Below are positions 35,510 to 45,284 of a stretch of 64,000 nucleotides of DNA, piece by piece. Both the position numbers and the translations under genes were made by a program. Origin of the DNA: Macrocystis pyrifera (Eukaryota > Sar > Phaeophyceae > Laminariales > Laminariaceae); NCBI GenBank assembly GCA_031763025.1, contig JASSKH010000023.1, positions 2,507,501-2,571,500 on the forward strand, in the 5' to 3' direction. Each line of letters opens with the position of its first letter. Position 1 is the stretch's first letter. A model generated the notes under the pieces. It was not told the DNA's origin, ran no database searches, and saw nothing but the letters and a program-made list of their open reading frames with translations.

Positions 35510-36535
35510 TGTGGTGGAAATCGAGTTTATAAGCCTTATTTTATAAATTTTGAAATACGTCAGCTGTGAGTTCGACTGATTAAATAGTTGATACTCAACT
35601 TTGCAAGCTGCGTAATACGCCTAGCCTTATTATAAAATAAATGTAGCGTTTGTTACGTACCAGGTAACATTTTTAGTCTACATTTCCCTACAATGGCGTC
35701 GCAGGCAGGGCGTGAGATTATGAAGAGCGAGATCCGTGGTTCGATTCTCTCGCCTTCGTCCCCCGAAAAAAAAAAAAAAAAAAAAAAAAAAGGAAAAAAA
35801 GGGGAATATCTCATGTTCAAGAACCTGTAAAACTCACTCACTTAGAAAACACCTAGAAAGGAACGATGAGAGCAATGCGATCATTGCATACTGAGTCCGG
35901 TACCGAAAAGTCGGAGGTAAAACTTGCATACTGAGAGTCTCATCGGGGTTCCTGACTTGCTCGCAAGGAGAGACAAGTCAGGTATAGTGAGGGAGAATGT
36001 GGTGGAAATCGAGCTTGTAAGCCTTAAATTCATGTAGCGTTTGTTACGTAACATTTTTAGTCTACATTTCCCTACATGGATGAATATTCGAATATTCAAG
36101 ATTTTTATATTTTTAGTCTACATTTCCCTACAATGGCGTCGCAGGCAGGGAGTGACATTATGAAGAGCGAGGTCCGTGGTTCGATTCTCGCCTTCATCCC
36201 CCGAAAAAAAGGGAAAAGGGGGAATATCTCATGTTCAAGAACCTGTAAAACTCACTCACTTGCATGGTAGAAAACACCTATTATAATAGAAAGGAAAACG
36301 ATGAGAAGAGCAATGCGATCATTGCATACTAGGTCCAGTACCGAAAAGTCGGAGGTAAAACTTGGATAGTCAGAGTCTCATCGGGGTTCCTGACTTACTC
36401 GCAAGGAGAGATAAGTCAGGTTTAGTGACGGAGAATGTGGTGGAAACCGGGTTTGTAAGCCTTAAAAAGTCATGCATGTTATTATGTGTAGCGTTTGTTA
36501 CGTAACATTTTTAGTCTACATTTATTTTCCCTACA
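35510..36535 (+). mobile_element. SMART family B: tandem array with three LTRs
   Basis: LTRs begin TGTGGTGGAAA and end TTTCCCTACA: 35510-35692 (enlarged by a 100-bp insertion), 35998-36076 and 36436-36535; a bare LTR tail lies at 36110-36132. Two interiors of about 300 bp start ATGGCGTCGCAGGCAGG, whose TGGCGTCGC would be the primer-binding site, and end in a purine tract, GGGAGAA or GGAGAA, before the next LTR. The interiors share GAAGAGCGAG, TCCGTGGTTCGATTCTC, a short poly-A tract, and TCATCGGGGTTCCTGACTT. No coding. Shared LTRs suggest recombination between copies. The first LTR carries an extra ACCAGGT absent from its siblings. Confidence 0.72.
35550..35640. repeat. Insertion inside the first SMART-B LTR
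   Basis: Sequence between AAGCCTTA and ATGTAGCG that the sibling LTRs lack. It includes the 28-bp word also found at 21976-22004. Confidence 0.55.
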
Positions 36536-36544
36536 TGCTTCTAC

Positions 36545-37430
36545 AAACGCCAGACCAGAAAACCCTCGCACCACCGCTCGTCATCGAAGCAGCAGGCCAG
36601 AGGTATAAGCAGACGGCCCAGTTCTTATGCCTATGCGGCATTATCCACGAAAACGCTGACCTCTCGCTCGAAATCGACCGACGGATCCGCCTCATGCGAG
36701 CATGCCTCAAACGGTTCGGCCCGGAGCTGTATGATAGGACGACCGCCCCCCTTAGTTAGCCTGAAAGTCCGAATGCTGAAGACCGAGGTGATTGAGACCC
36801 TGCTGTACGGGTGTGTGACGTGGACCCTCAGAGCGGAACACTTTGCCAAGCTTCGAACGTCTCACCACCAAGTCCTGTTGCGAGTCATTGGCTTCCAGCG
36901 CCGACTTCGTACTGACCATACCACCCTCTCGTACGCGAAGGCCCTCAAGATGACACGCGTTGCGAGAGCATCGAACCGACCATCCGCAAGCGGCGTCTCT
37001 TCTTCGGGGGGGGGGGGTGGCACGGCAAAGCAAGGATCGATTACCCAGTCGGGTAATGTTCGGGACGAGGGCTGGTGGGGAGAACCCGAGACCTGGCGAA
37101 CAGGTTAAGACTTGGCATAGGTGCATAGTCGAAGACCTTAGGGAGTTCCGAGCCACCGAAGGGTCAACGGAACTTGCTCCCTTGGTGTTTGGAGTTGAGA
37201 CGGCGCTGTGGCCCACTGCTGCAAAAAAGGCGGGGAAGTGGTACCGGGGGATCCACGAAGCAGCCGAACGGTTCATGGTGAGGTGGCACGAGGCTGAGGC
37301 TGAGCTGAGTAGGCAGCGCCGCGCATCAGCCGTGGGTGGTGTCCAAGGGAATGGGTGGAGGAGGGGCAACAAGAGGAGTAGCAGAAACCCGACCAAGGGA
37401 ATGCGGAGAGGGGGGGAACAGGAGTAGAAG
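36545..37430 (+). pseudogene. LINE reverse-transcriptase 3' fragment
   Basis: The C-terminal part of a non-LTR retrotransposon polyprotein. Seen in order: ADLSLEIDRRIRLMRACLKR (about 36660), VSLKVRMLKTEVIETLLYGC and VTWTLRAEHFAKLRTSHHQV (about 36755-36870), LLRVIGFQRR, then GVETALWPTAAKKAGKWYRG and HEAAERFMVRWHEAEAELS (about 37190-37310). These are the post-catalytic end of a jockey/CR1-like reverse transcriptase and a short C-terminal tail. The fragments sit in different frames, so at least two frameshifts are present; the catalytic domain and the 5' part are missing. It abuts the third SMART-B LTR. A related piece lies at 52190-52350. Confidence 0.7.
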
Positions 37431-37439
37431 GGAAACTGC

Positions 37440-37827
37440 AATGGACGAAAGTAGGAAGGAGATGGCAGACAGGGTAGCAAGGTACCGGGCAGACTAAGAA
37501 GTAGAACATGCCTATACTACTCGTACCACCAACTAGTGCAACTGGTTCGAACGTGGTCTTCCTTTGTCTTCCTTTTGTTTTTGTTTATTTTTGTTTCATT
37601 TTATTTTCTTCTTTTTGCGCTGACCTTATGTGATTTTCATTTTATTTTCTCTCTTCCTTTCTCCGATTGATAAGCCTTATTGAAGGAGTCGTGTGGCGTG
37701 GGTGGATGACAAGCCTGCTTTGCTTGTTTCGTATTGTGTGACGCCGAGGGGCCGGGCATAGTTGACGAACGCTGGACGAAGGTGGCAGACAGGGTAGCAA
37801 GGTACCAGGTGGACCAGCAGGGAGACC
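37440..37827. other. Possible 3' tail of the LINE, non-coding
   Basis: T-rich sequence without a gene. GGCAGACAGGGTAGCAAGGTACC occurs in nearly the same form near 37463 and 37785, a local duplication. Confidence 0.4.
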
Positions 37828-37831
37828 CTAA

Positions 37832-38108
37832 CGTTAAGATCCCGGGTTGCGGGACACTTTGTATCCCTGGACAGGTCTGCCTTTTAAGTCGGTAAACATT
37901 GCACTCACATGTGTTGTTTGCTTAGCTATAGAGAAGAGTAGTTTTATTCCTTTCGTGCACGCGGAGACTGAGACCAAGCTCGTGCTCCTCTGGAAAACCC
38001 CTGGTTTTCCATCTAAGATACGCCTTCCAAGTACTACAAATACGTTCCCAGTGACTGAACCCAGGTAGTTACCGGGCTTTCAATCTCATACAAGACCATA
38101 TCTTAACA
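37832..38108 (-). repeat. 3' LTR of the 1.72-kb element
   Basis: Identical by eye to 39276-39552. A 73-codon frame inside it (37847-38068) recurs exactly in the partner and is LTR sequence, not a gene. Confidence 0.85.
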
Positions 38109-38431
38109 CTAGCCCACTCTGATGAGCCGTATATGCAGAATTATGGGAAATTCGTGGAAACCCCGATTCCACGAACTAGAACATGAGTCGAAGATGCGGC
38201 TCCTCAAAACCCACTCCCACACTTCTGAATGGCGTAGTGCCCGCCGACTGGCGCGCCAGGCCTTGATCACAGCTATACAAGTTGTTGAAGCACAAGCTGC
38301 AGCTCCTGCCGCCGCTGTTTCTACCCACCGCGACCCTGAGAGCCGCCATTTTCCGTCCTACCCCGCCTCGGTGTCCCCCCTGCCCCGGCGTCGCCCTTTG
38401 CCCTGGTGTTTTCCGCCCGCCCCGCCTCAGC

Positions 38432-39331
38432 ATGTCACGGACAAAAAAAGCATGGGAGGGATCACCCAGCCCCGCCAGGTCCTCCAGAGACCTGAGGATT
38501 TACGGCTCCTCCCCCTCTTCGGGAGCGAGGACACCCGAGCCCGCGGGCCCCACGTCTCTGGACGACGCCGTGGACTTCGAGCCCCCGGACTCTGAGGACG
38601 AGCGGCTGGCAACCGGGAAGGCCGCAGCACCGGCGGCCGAGGACCCGGGCAGTACCCAGGCGCCCCCCCAACTACCTGGGGCGTGGACCTCCCTCTCGCC
38701 AGAGGAGCAGGCGGCGGTCATTCAGCGCTGGGCCAACCAATCCAGCCTCGAAGCGGGGACAACCGCCGATCGCCCCGCGCCCGGCCAGGCCGACACTGTC
38801 ACGGCCGTGCGGGCTCCTGATGCCACAGACACCCACCCCGACGTCCTCGCAGCCGAGCAGGCTTTGGCCTCCGCCGAGGCCCTTGGGGCTGCCTCGGCGA
38901 CAACGGCTAGCCATCGAGCACGGACGCGTGTATCGGCCGAGCTCGAGGCCGCAGCTGCCGCCCGCGCTTCCACGGCCGCCGCCGCCATCGCCACGGCTGC
39001 CGCCACGGCTTCCGAGGAAGCCGCTCGCTCCGCCTCTTGTGCGCGAGACTCCATATCTCGGACCAGTAAGGCGCTGCGGGCTGCCCGGGAGGCTGCTTCC
39101 TCCGCGACCAGCCGGGCCGGCGAGACGAGGGCATCAGCGGAGAACCTTCCACTTGCCTCCACCACCGCGAAGGCCGCTCCAGCCCCCGGCCAAATAGGAA
39201 AGCAAACAAATAAAAACAGTGACAAACAACGCAAACCGACAAAAAAGCGGAAAGTCCTAAGCCGACGACGCCACTTGTTAAGATCCCGGGTTGCGGGACA
39301 CTTTGTATCCCTGGACAGGTCTGCCTTTTAA
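38432..39331 (+). CDS. Alanine-rich open frame antisense to the element
   Basis: A 299-codon frame from the ATG of MSRTKKAWEG; it is open upstream to 38282. The first third has a Ser/Pro region and an acidic stretch (DDAVDFEPPDSEDER), then WTSLSPEEQAAVIQRWANQ, followed by about 130 residues of Ala-rich, probably coiled-coil chain, and a Lys/Arg-rich tail (KQRKPTKKRKVLSRRRH). It runs into the LTR. Its direction is opposite to the element's pol direction. Strong GC at third positions suggests coding, but the same bias leaves the minus strand open too (38722-39234). It could be a gag-like or accessory protein of the element or a by-product of GC-rich repeats. I do not recognise a family. Confidence 0.4.
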   Translation: MSRTKKAWEGSPSPARSSRDLRIYGSSPSSGARTPEPAGPTSLDDAVDFEPPDSEDERLATGKAAAPAAEDPGSTQAPPQLPGAWTSLSPEEQAAVIQRWANQSSLEAGTTADRPAPGQADTVTAVRAPDATDTHPDVLAAEQALASAEALGAASATTASHRARTRVSAELEAAAAARASTAAAAIATAAATASEEAARSASCARDSISRTSKALRAAREAASSATSRAGETRASAENLPLASTTAKAAPAPGQIGKQTNKNSDKQRKPTKKRKVLSRRRHLLRSRVAGHFVSLDRSAF

Positions 39332-39552
39332 GTCGGTAAACATTGCACTCACATGTGTTGTTTGCTTAGCTATAGAGAAGAGTAGTTTTATTCCTTTCGT
39401 GCACGCGGAGACTGAGACCAAGCTCGTGCTCCTCTGGAAAACCCCTGGTTTTCCATCTAAGATACGCCTTCCAAGTACTACAAATACGTTCCCAGTGACT
39501 GAACCCAGGTAGTTACCGGGCTTTCAATCTCATACAAGACCATATCTTAACA
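39276..39552 (-). repeat. 5' LTR of the 1.72-kb element
   Basis: On the minus strand it reads TGTTAAGATATGG to GATCTTAACA, then AAG and the primer-site sequence TGGCGTCGTCGGC. Confidence 0.85.
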
Positions 39553-39571
39553 CTAAGCTGTGCTACTCGTA

Positions 39572-39675
39572 TTACGGGGGTCCATAGTTAACGGGACCAA
39601 ATTTTGTTAGTAAAAGTAGGTAAATATATATTTTTTATGTATACCATAGGTCCTATTAACTATGGACCCCCGTAA
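39572..39675. mobile_element. 104-bp MITE, family M copy 2
   Basis: Ends TTACGGGGGTCCATAGTTAA and complement, with TA on both sides. It differs from 19312-19419 mainly by the loss of AATA and a few point changes. It lies 20 bp from the gypsy-like element. Confidence 0.85.
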
Positions 39676-39679
39676 TACC

Positions 39680-40135
39680 ATAAACTGCTATACCGCTACC
39701 TGGAGGATGCTTTGTGCTTTGTTTGGTTTGCCTGTTATTTTCCCTTGGTTCTTGGTCTTACTCTGTTGACGACGACTAGTGGTGTTTTTCTTCTTTTTTC
39801 CTTTTTTTCCAGCTCGTTCTTTTCAAGTGTCTGCCAGATCCCCTGCGGGGGGGGCACGATGGTTTGTTGTTAAATATATATATTTGTTTTTTTCTTGTTT
39901 CTTTTTCTCTTTCGAATTGTCTTCTTTGTTTTTGTTTTTTTTTCTCATTGTTTCGTTTGGTTTCTCTAGGTCATGGAATGTGTATGTCGTGCCTGTCGTA
40001 CGCAGTATGATGACATGGCATTGCATTGCATACGTGGCAACGTAGTATCTCTGTGGCGTAGCTTTGTGACCACAGAACTTGTATCTCTCTAGGATTGAAG
40101 AATCGGCACGGACACTGGTTGTGCTAGATGTCGAG
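39680..40135. other. Non-coding, T-rich
   Basis: Long T/C runs; no gene recognised. GACACTGGTTGTGCT near the right end recurs at 56549. Confidence 0.4.
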
Positions 40136-40413
40136 TGTTAAGATATGGTCTTGTATGAGATTGAAAGCCCGGTAATTACCTGGGTTCAGTCACTGGGAAC
40201 GTATTTGTATTACTTGGAAGGCGTATCTTAGATGGAAAACCAGGGGTTTTCCAGAGGAGCACGAGCTTGGTCTCAGTCTCCGCGTGCACGAAAGGAATAA
40301 AACTGCTCTTCTTCTATAGCTAAGCAAACAACACATGTGAGTGCAATGTTTACCGACTTAAAAGGCAGACCTGTCCAGGGATACAAAGTGTCCCGCAACC
40401 CTTGATCTTAACA
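40136..40413 (+). mobile_element. Solo LTR of the gypsy-like family
   Basis: A complete 278-bp LTR in plus direction (TGTTAAGATATGG to GATCTTAACA) with no interior on either side. CGAG precedes and CGAC follows it, a near target duplication. Formed by recombination between two LTRs of one element. Confidence 0.85.
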
Positions 40414-40419
40414 CGACGG

Positions 40420-40443
40420 TGTTAAGGTCTTAGTCCGTTGGGC
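40420..40443 (-). repeat. Truncated SMART-A LTR
   Basis: TGTTAAGGTCTTAGTCCGTT and GGGC, the first 24 bp of the 73-bp LTR, cut off and followed directly by the primer-site side of the next copy. Confidence 0.75.
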
Positions 40444-40463
40444 GTCCTGCCGTCGACGCCATT

Positions 40464-40804
40464 TGTTAGGGTCTTAGTCCGTTGGGCTAAAGGTAAAAGG
40501 TTAACCAACCGCCTACCCAATCTAAGCCTCATAACACTCTCCCCCCCTGGAACGGACCGGATATACGGGTCGACGCGTGACACCACACGCGGTTCCAATT
40601 TCTGGGGATCCAGAAGTATTTTTTCAGATTCTTGACATGAGGAAATTCACTTTTCTTTAAAAGGCGATTTCAAGGTGGACGTGAGATTCGAACTCACGAC
40701 CAACGACCCATGTTCTGCCGTCGTCGCCATTTGTGAAGGTCTTAATCCGTTGGGCTAAAGGTAAAAGGTTAACCAATCGCCTACCCAATCTAAGCCTCAT
40801 AACA
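40464..40804 (-). mobile_element. SMART family A, complete 341-bp element
   Basis: LTRs of 73 bp at 40464-40536 and 40732-40804 enclose 195 bp. On the minus strand the interior starts TGGCGACGACGGCAGAAC, a primer-binding site, followed by GTGAG-TTCGAAT-CTCAC, a perfect tRNA T-arm-like hairpin. No coding. It is among the smallest arrangements an LTR element can have. It depends on other elements for reverse transcription and integration. Confidence 0.82.
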
Positions 40805-40854
40805 ACGGGTAGAAAGAACGGTTTAATGTGAAGAAAACAACAACAACAAATAAC

Positions 40855-41240
40855 ATGGATGGGGGAAATCGAGTGTATAAGCCTTAATAAACTCGGGTAG
40901 CGTTTGTTGTGAAAAAAAAATCATCCTAGAACTTTTCCCTACCTTCTACAAAGGGCGTGAGATTATGAAGAGCGAGGTCCGTCCGTGGTTTGATTCTCGC
41001 CGTCATCTCCCGAAAAAAGGAAGAAAAAAAAGGGAATATATCTCATGTTCAAGAACCATGCTGTCAAACTCACTCACTTAGAAAAAAAACACTCAGGAAA
41101 GGACGATGAGAGCAATGCGATCATTGTATACCAGGTATAGCGAGTCCGGTACCGAGAGAGTCGGAGGTAAAACTTGGATATATACTCAGTCTCATCGGGG
41201 TTCCTGACTTACTCGAAGAACAAATAGATAAAAATCAGGT
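40855..41240 (+). mobile_element. SMART family B relic
   Basis: GGGGGAAATCGAGTGTATAAGCC, GGGTAGCGTTTGTTGTG, GGGCGTGAGATTATGAAGAG and CTCATCGGGGTTCCTGACTT match the arrays at 35510-36535 in order. The right LTR is missing. It carries TACCAGGTA at 41129-41137 where the two sibling interiors have only a TA. Confidence 0.7.
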
Positions 41241-41489
41241 GGCTTTTAGTAGTAGGTGGTCCGCGTGCCTACTTAGATCAATTTCGTGGGTTCAAGTCTC
41301 ACCGAGTGCATGCTCGACTTTTTCTTGCATAAGAAATGATTAGGGGGGGGAAAGCGCGAAAGCGTGAGTTAGCTATACATTTCGATGAAAATCGACGAGC
41401 AGTGAGAATGCTGAACCCTATACGCGACAAAAATTGAAGGCACGTACCGGGGGGGAGAAGGGACGGCACCTGTGACCACGGCTTGTTGT

Positions 41490-41551
41490 CAAGCTCATGC
41501 AGGCGGGATATTTCGTATCCCTGGAGAAGTTTGCCTATTTAGTCGGTACTC
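41490..41551 (-). repeat. Truncated gypsy-like LTR piece
   Basis: CAAGCTCATGCAGGCGGGA through GTATCCCTGGAGAAGTTTGC to GTCGGTACTC matches the start of the LTR at 45273, then stops where the next full LTR begins. Confidence 0.7.
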
Positions 41552-41829
41552 TGTTAAGATCAACGGTTGCGGGACACTTTGTATCCCTGGACAGGTCTGC
41601 CTTTTAAGTCGGTAAACGTTGTACTCACATGTGTTGTTTGCTTAGCTATAGAAGAAAAACAGTTTTATTCCTTTCGTGCACGCGGAGACTGAGACCAAGC
41701 TCGTGCGCCTCTGGAAAACCCCTGGTTTTCCATCTAAGATACGCCTTCTAAGTACTATAAATACGATCCCGGTGACTGAACCCAGGTAGTTACCGGGCTT
41801 TCAACCTCATTCAAAGCAGTATCATAACA
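41552..41829 (-). repeat. 3' LTR of the integrase-bearing gypsy copy
   Basis: The same sequence class as 45273-45544 with scattered differences. The segment just inside it (41830-41935) is nearly the same as 38109-38220 in the 1.72-kb element. Confidence 0.8.
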
Positions 41830-42417
41830 CTAGCCCACTCTGATGAGCCGTATATGCAGAATTATGGGAAATTCGTGGAAACCCCGATTCCACGAACTAG
41901 AACATGAGTCGAAGATGCGGCTCCTCAACACTCCCACACCTCTGAACGGCGAGGCAACGAAGCCGGCAAACTACGTAAAAAAAAAGGGAAGACCTAGCCT
42001 TGAGGGGCAGGAAGAAATCGTCGATGAGAGCCATCGCCATGCCGCCCGCGGGGGGGGGGGGGGGCGAGGAAGATGCACGGAAAAGCGAAAAGTGAGTAGG
42101 GGAAGGAAAAGAAAAAATAACACGGAAGACGGCAAGAACCACCTAAACCCAGTCCACGACTCTGAAAGCGCGTCCTGGGCCGCAATTGAGCAGCCGAGCG
42201 CCGCAATTGAGCGGCCGAGTGCCCAGACCAGGCCCAACACTGAGCGGGGGGGGGGGGTAGGCAGGACAGAATACGCTAAAACACATGCCTAACCAAGTCC
42301 AAAAAAAAAAAGAAAACACACCAGAAACATATCGGGCAGACAAAAATTCATCCCCCAAGGTCCAGGAAGAAGACAAAAATAAATAAATAAATAACGAGTG
42401 CAGTCAAGAAGCGAAAA

Positions 42418-43596
42418 TCAGCTATCCACGGCGGCACCTCGAGGTTCATCTACGTTACGCTGGACCCCCCGTGCAAACGCGCTAGCCAAGTGAATTTGCA
42501 GACACCAAGAACCTCGTACAGCTCTCGTCGAAGTCGTGTAGCGCGCCGGAGAAAGAGGAAGCTTGATTGGTCCCGGGTCGTCCAAAAATCGAACCAGATA
42601 TACTCCATCCGTCGGTGTAGTTGCGCTGATTTTCCCGAGCCACCACAGACCGTCGTCGCCCTTGTACCAAAAGTGGGCCCCGTTGGGAAGTACAGTGTTG
42701 CTGTATCGGCGGAGCCAATCGGCGTGCGATACGCAACCGTAACCGGGTGCCAGATACCGCTCGCCGTTACTCCGAGAAAGCTCCCGTTGTGCCGCGCCAA
42801 TTCTCATTCGGCGATACAGGCGGTTGGTTTGGCGGTGTTGATTCGGGGTGCCGGCCCAGTAGCGCAAAATGGCGTGGCGAGAAAGCTGAAGGTCCATTTC
42901 CCGTTCCCAGGATGGCCGGGATAGTCCCTTCCAGTGTGTCTCGTACATCACCGCGATGACGCCACCTCGACCTCTAACCGATTGATGTCCAGTAATCTTT
43001 TCCACTTCGAGTCGTTCAAGAGGGGTCGAAACGTCGTCCTCGGTGACGTGGTACGGAGGGGATTTCTTGGAGAAATTGTTGAGCACGTATTGCGTCAACC
43101 CCGCCGGCAAATACTTCGGCATGTCGCCACGGTCGTGGGGGTTGGCACAGGGCTTGCAGCGTTGAACAGATACGCGCCGGCGAGCCTCAGCGCCGGGCAT
43201 ATCGGAAGGAAGATCCAAATACAGGAGCTTTGCTCCGAGAGGAGATCCATCCGGGGTGTCCGTTGAGGAGCAGGGGCCAACTGCGAGAACTTTGTAGGGG
43301 CCCGTCCAGTTGAGTGAGAGTTTGGCCTTGAGGACCTTGGCGTCCGTGTCTGGTTTCGCGCCCTGCCGGATGGTGGCCGCCGTATTGTACACCCACACCC
43401 AACCACCAACGTCAAATTTGGGGACCGGACGCAGAGCGTCGGAGAGGGCGGAGTTGCGGCGGTTCACGCGAGCGACAGTGAGGGCGTGGTGTTCTCGAAC
43501 GATTTCGTACGCGCGCGCTGCTGGTGGTCCGTCGCCAAGTCGCAGTAGGCGAGGTGGTCGCGGGCTAAGCTCCGGTGGCCGGCGACTCCAGCACAT
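42418..43596 (-). pseudogene. Gypsy integrase C-terminal part with chromodomain
   Basis: Continues the integrase after a frame change near 43510-43520. From about residue 28 (RAYEIVREHHALTVARVN) it reads the integrase tail, then the GPY module (LNWTGPYKVL, about 95-104), a chromodomain-like segment (about 195-248: LEVEKITGHQ, YETHWKGLSRPSWEREMDL), and a Tudor/SH3-like stretch (about 305-350: HFWYKGDDGLWWLGKIS). Chromodomains target such elements to marked chromatin; the extra Tudor-like end is less usual. The stop lies at 42418-42420. The domain calls rest on residue patterns, and the Tudor-like one is the least sure. Confidence 0.75.
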
Positions 43597-45284
43597 TCGA
43601 AAATCGTGAGTGGGAGGCGCGGGAGCCGACCCATATGTACCCCGTTGGGAGCCAGACCCGTGGCGGCACTGACGGAATTGTTGTACGCAAATTCGACGTG
43701 AGGGAGCTGTTCATCCCAGTCGTTTTGGAGCTCGTTGACGACCATTGCCAACATCTGGGCCATCGTGTGGTTTACACGTTCCACCCCACCGTTGCCGTTT
43801 GGGTGGTAGGAGCTGGTGACAATTTTTCGAACCCCGAGAAGCTGATATACGGCGTGCGAAAGCTTGGAGCAGAACTGGAGGCCGTTGTCCGAGAGGATAC
43901 TGCGCGGGCACCCCCAATGAGGGATATACCGGTAGATGAGAATGTTAGCCGTGCCCTCAGCGGTGAACTCTGCCGCTGTGACGGCGTACATGTCAGTTCG
44001 GCGGTTAAAACGATCAGTGAAAAGCAAGATGTAGGTATTTCCTCGGGGCGTCACCGGGAGGGGGCCGAAATAGTCGATGCTGACGGCGATGCCGGGCCCT
44101 TCTGGCAAGGGCAACGTGATGGAGGGCCACCGGACCGTCTGCCGCGAGGTTTTCCGTGTCTGGCACTTTAAGCAGTTGCGTAGCCACCACCGGGTGCAGA
44201 TGCTCATGCCGATCCACCAGTAGAAACGTTCGAGCATACGTAGGGTGCGCGCGGTTCCTAGGTGGCAGGAAGCCATAGAATGGCAAGCCTGCATGACCCA
44301 GGGGCGCATGAGCAGCGGAACATAAATGCGAATAGGCTCGTCGTTCAACAAGCAGGCCGTACGACCCACCGGGCGTTGCGTATCCAACGCAGGGGGGGGA
44401 GACGGCTGTCGGACAACTAGAACGATGCCCGCGTCAGTGGTGTGCAAGCGGCCTTTGTTGGCCAGCTCTTGAACTTCCGAAAAGGGAGGGCGCTGGTGGG
44501 AAGGAAAACCTGATAAAAAGTCGTCTGGCAAAACTTCCGGTCGGCCAAGGGCTATGTAGCGCATGGCGGCATTGCACGCGGGCTCAGCCTGTTGTTCCCG
44601 AGCCCAGTCGGCGTGCGAATAGCGCACTGCGGAATCACCGAACTGAAACTCGGCAGCTGCGCCGAGGGCGTCCAAGTCGGTCGAGGTGACGGGAGGTGCG
44701 TCAGTTGGCGGTGGAAGTCGTAAAAGAGGAGTTCCCACGGGCTCGGTGCAGTTGCGGCCGGACGGGATGGGTACCGTCGGGACGGACGAGGCGGCAGGAG
44801 TCGGGGCCAAAACGACGGGTGCGGGCGGTCGCGGCCGTGGGGCTCGCAGCGGGGTGATAGCACGCCGGGCTGGTGGTCTAGGGGTCCCGCCGGGCCCGAA
44901 GCCATAATCAACAGCAGGCGGCACGGCGCCAGCGGCGGCGGCTGTTCGTCGGCGCGTCCGCGATGAGATGCGGCCTGAAGACGGCAAAACGTTCGGAGGC
45001 GCCGGGTTGCCAGGCGGCGATGGGGTAGACGCGGCCGGATCAGTGATCACGGCGGAATCTTCTCCCTGTAGAGTGCTCGTCGGGAGAGGAGCGCGCTGGG
45101 CGACAACCGTCGCTGCAGCGGGGGCTTCTACAGAGCCCTGGTCGCCCCTGGAGGGTACGACAAGAACCGAAGCAAAAGCGGAGTTGGCGGTGGGGGAGAA
45201 AGCCCTCACGCCAAGACGGCGAACGACGGTGGCGACGGAAGCAGATACACGAGTCCTGACGACGACGCCACTTGTTAAGATCAT
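43464..45284 (-). pseudogene. Gypsy integrase frame, N-terminal part
   Basis: A 606-codon frame. The proposed start ATG lies inside the LTR, so the true N-terminus is unclear. Residues 1-200 are Ala/Pro-rich and of low complexity. Residues 335-374 hold the HHCC zinc-binding domain (H335, H341, C371, C374). The catalytic core has D404 (SIDYFG), D466 (LSDNG) and E502 (GGVERVN), with 35 residues between the last two, the classic DD35E spacing. Integrase cuts and joins the cDNA copy into host DNA. The frame ends in the wrong register near 43515, within a GCGCGCGC run, and the protein continues in the overlapping frame 42418-43596. No protease or reverse transcriptase precedes it. Confidence 0.85.

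Larger units (their letters stand above)
37832..39552 (-). mobile_element. Non-autonomous gypsy-like LTR element, 1.72 kb, identical LTRs
   Basis: LTRs of 277 bp at 37832-38108 and 39276-39552 look identical by eye, except that the first base pair CG replaces TG on the left. CTAA flanks both sides (37828-37831 and 39553-39556). Minus orientation is shown by TGGCGTCGTCGGC two bases after the right LTR, read on the minus strand, and by the related integrase-bearing copy at 41552-45544. The interior keeps the 3' segment shared with that copy (38109-38235) but has no pol. Identical LTRs mean a recent insertion, presumably driven by proteins from another copy. Confidence 0.82.

Noticed and set aside
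37847-38068. 73-codon frame, identical to 39291-39512
   Set aside because: It is LTR sequence present in both LTRs; also broken in other LTR copies.
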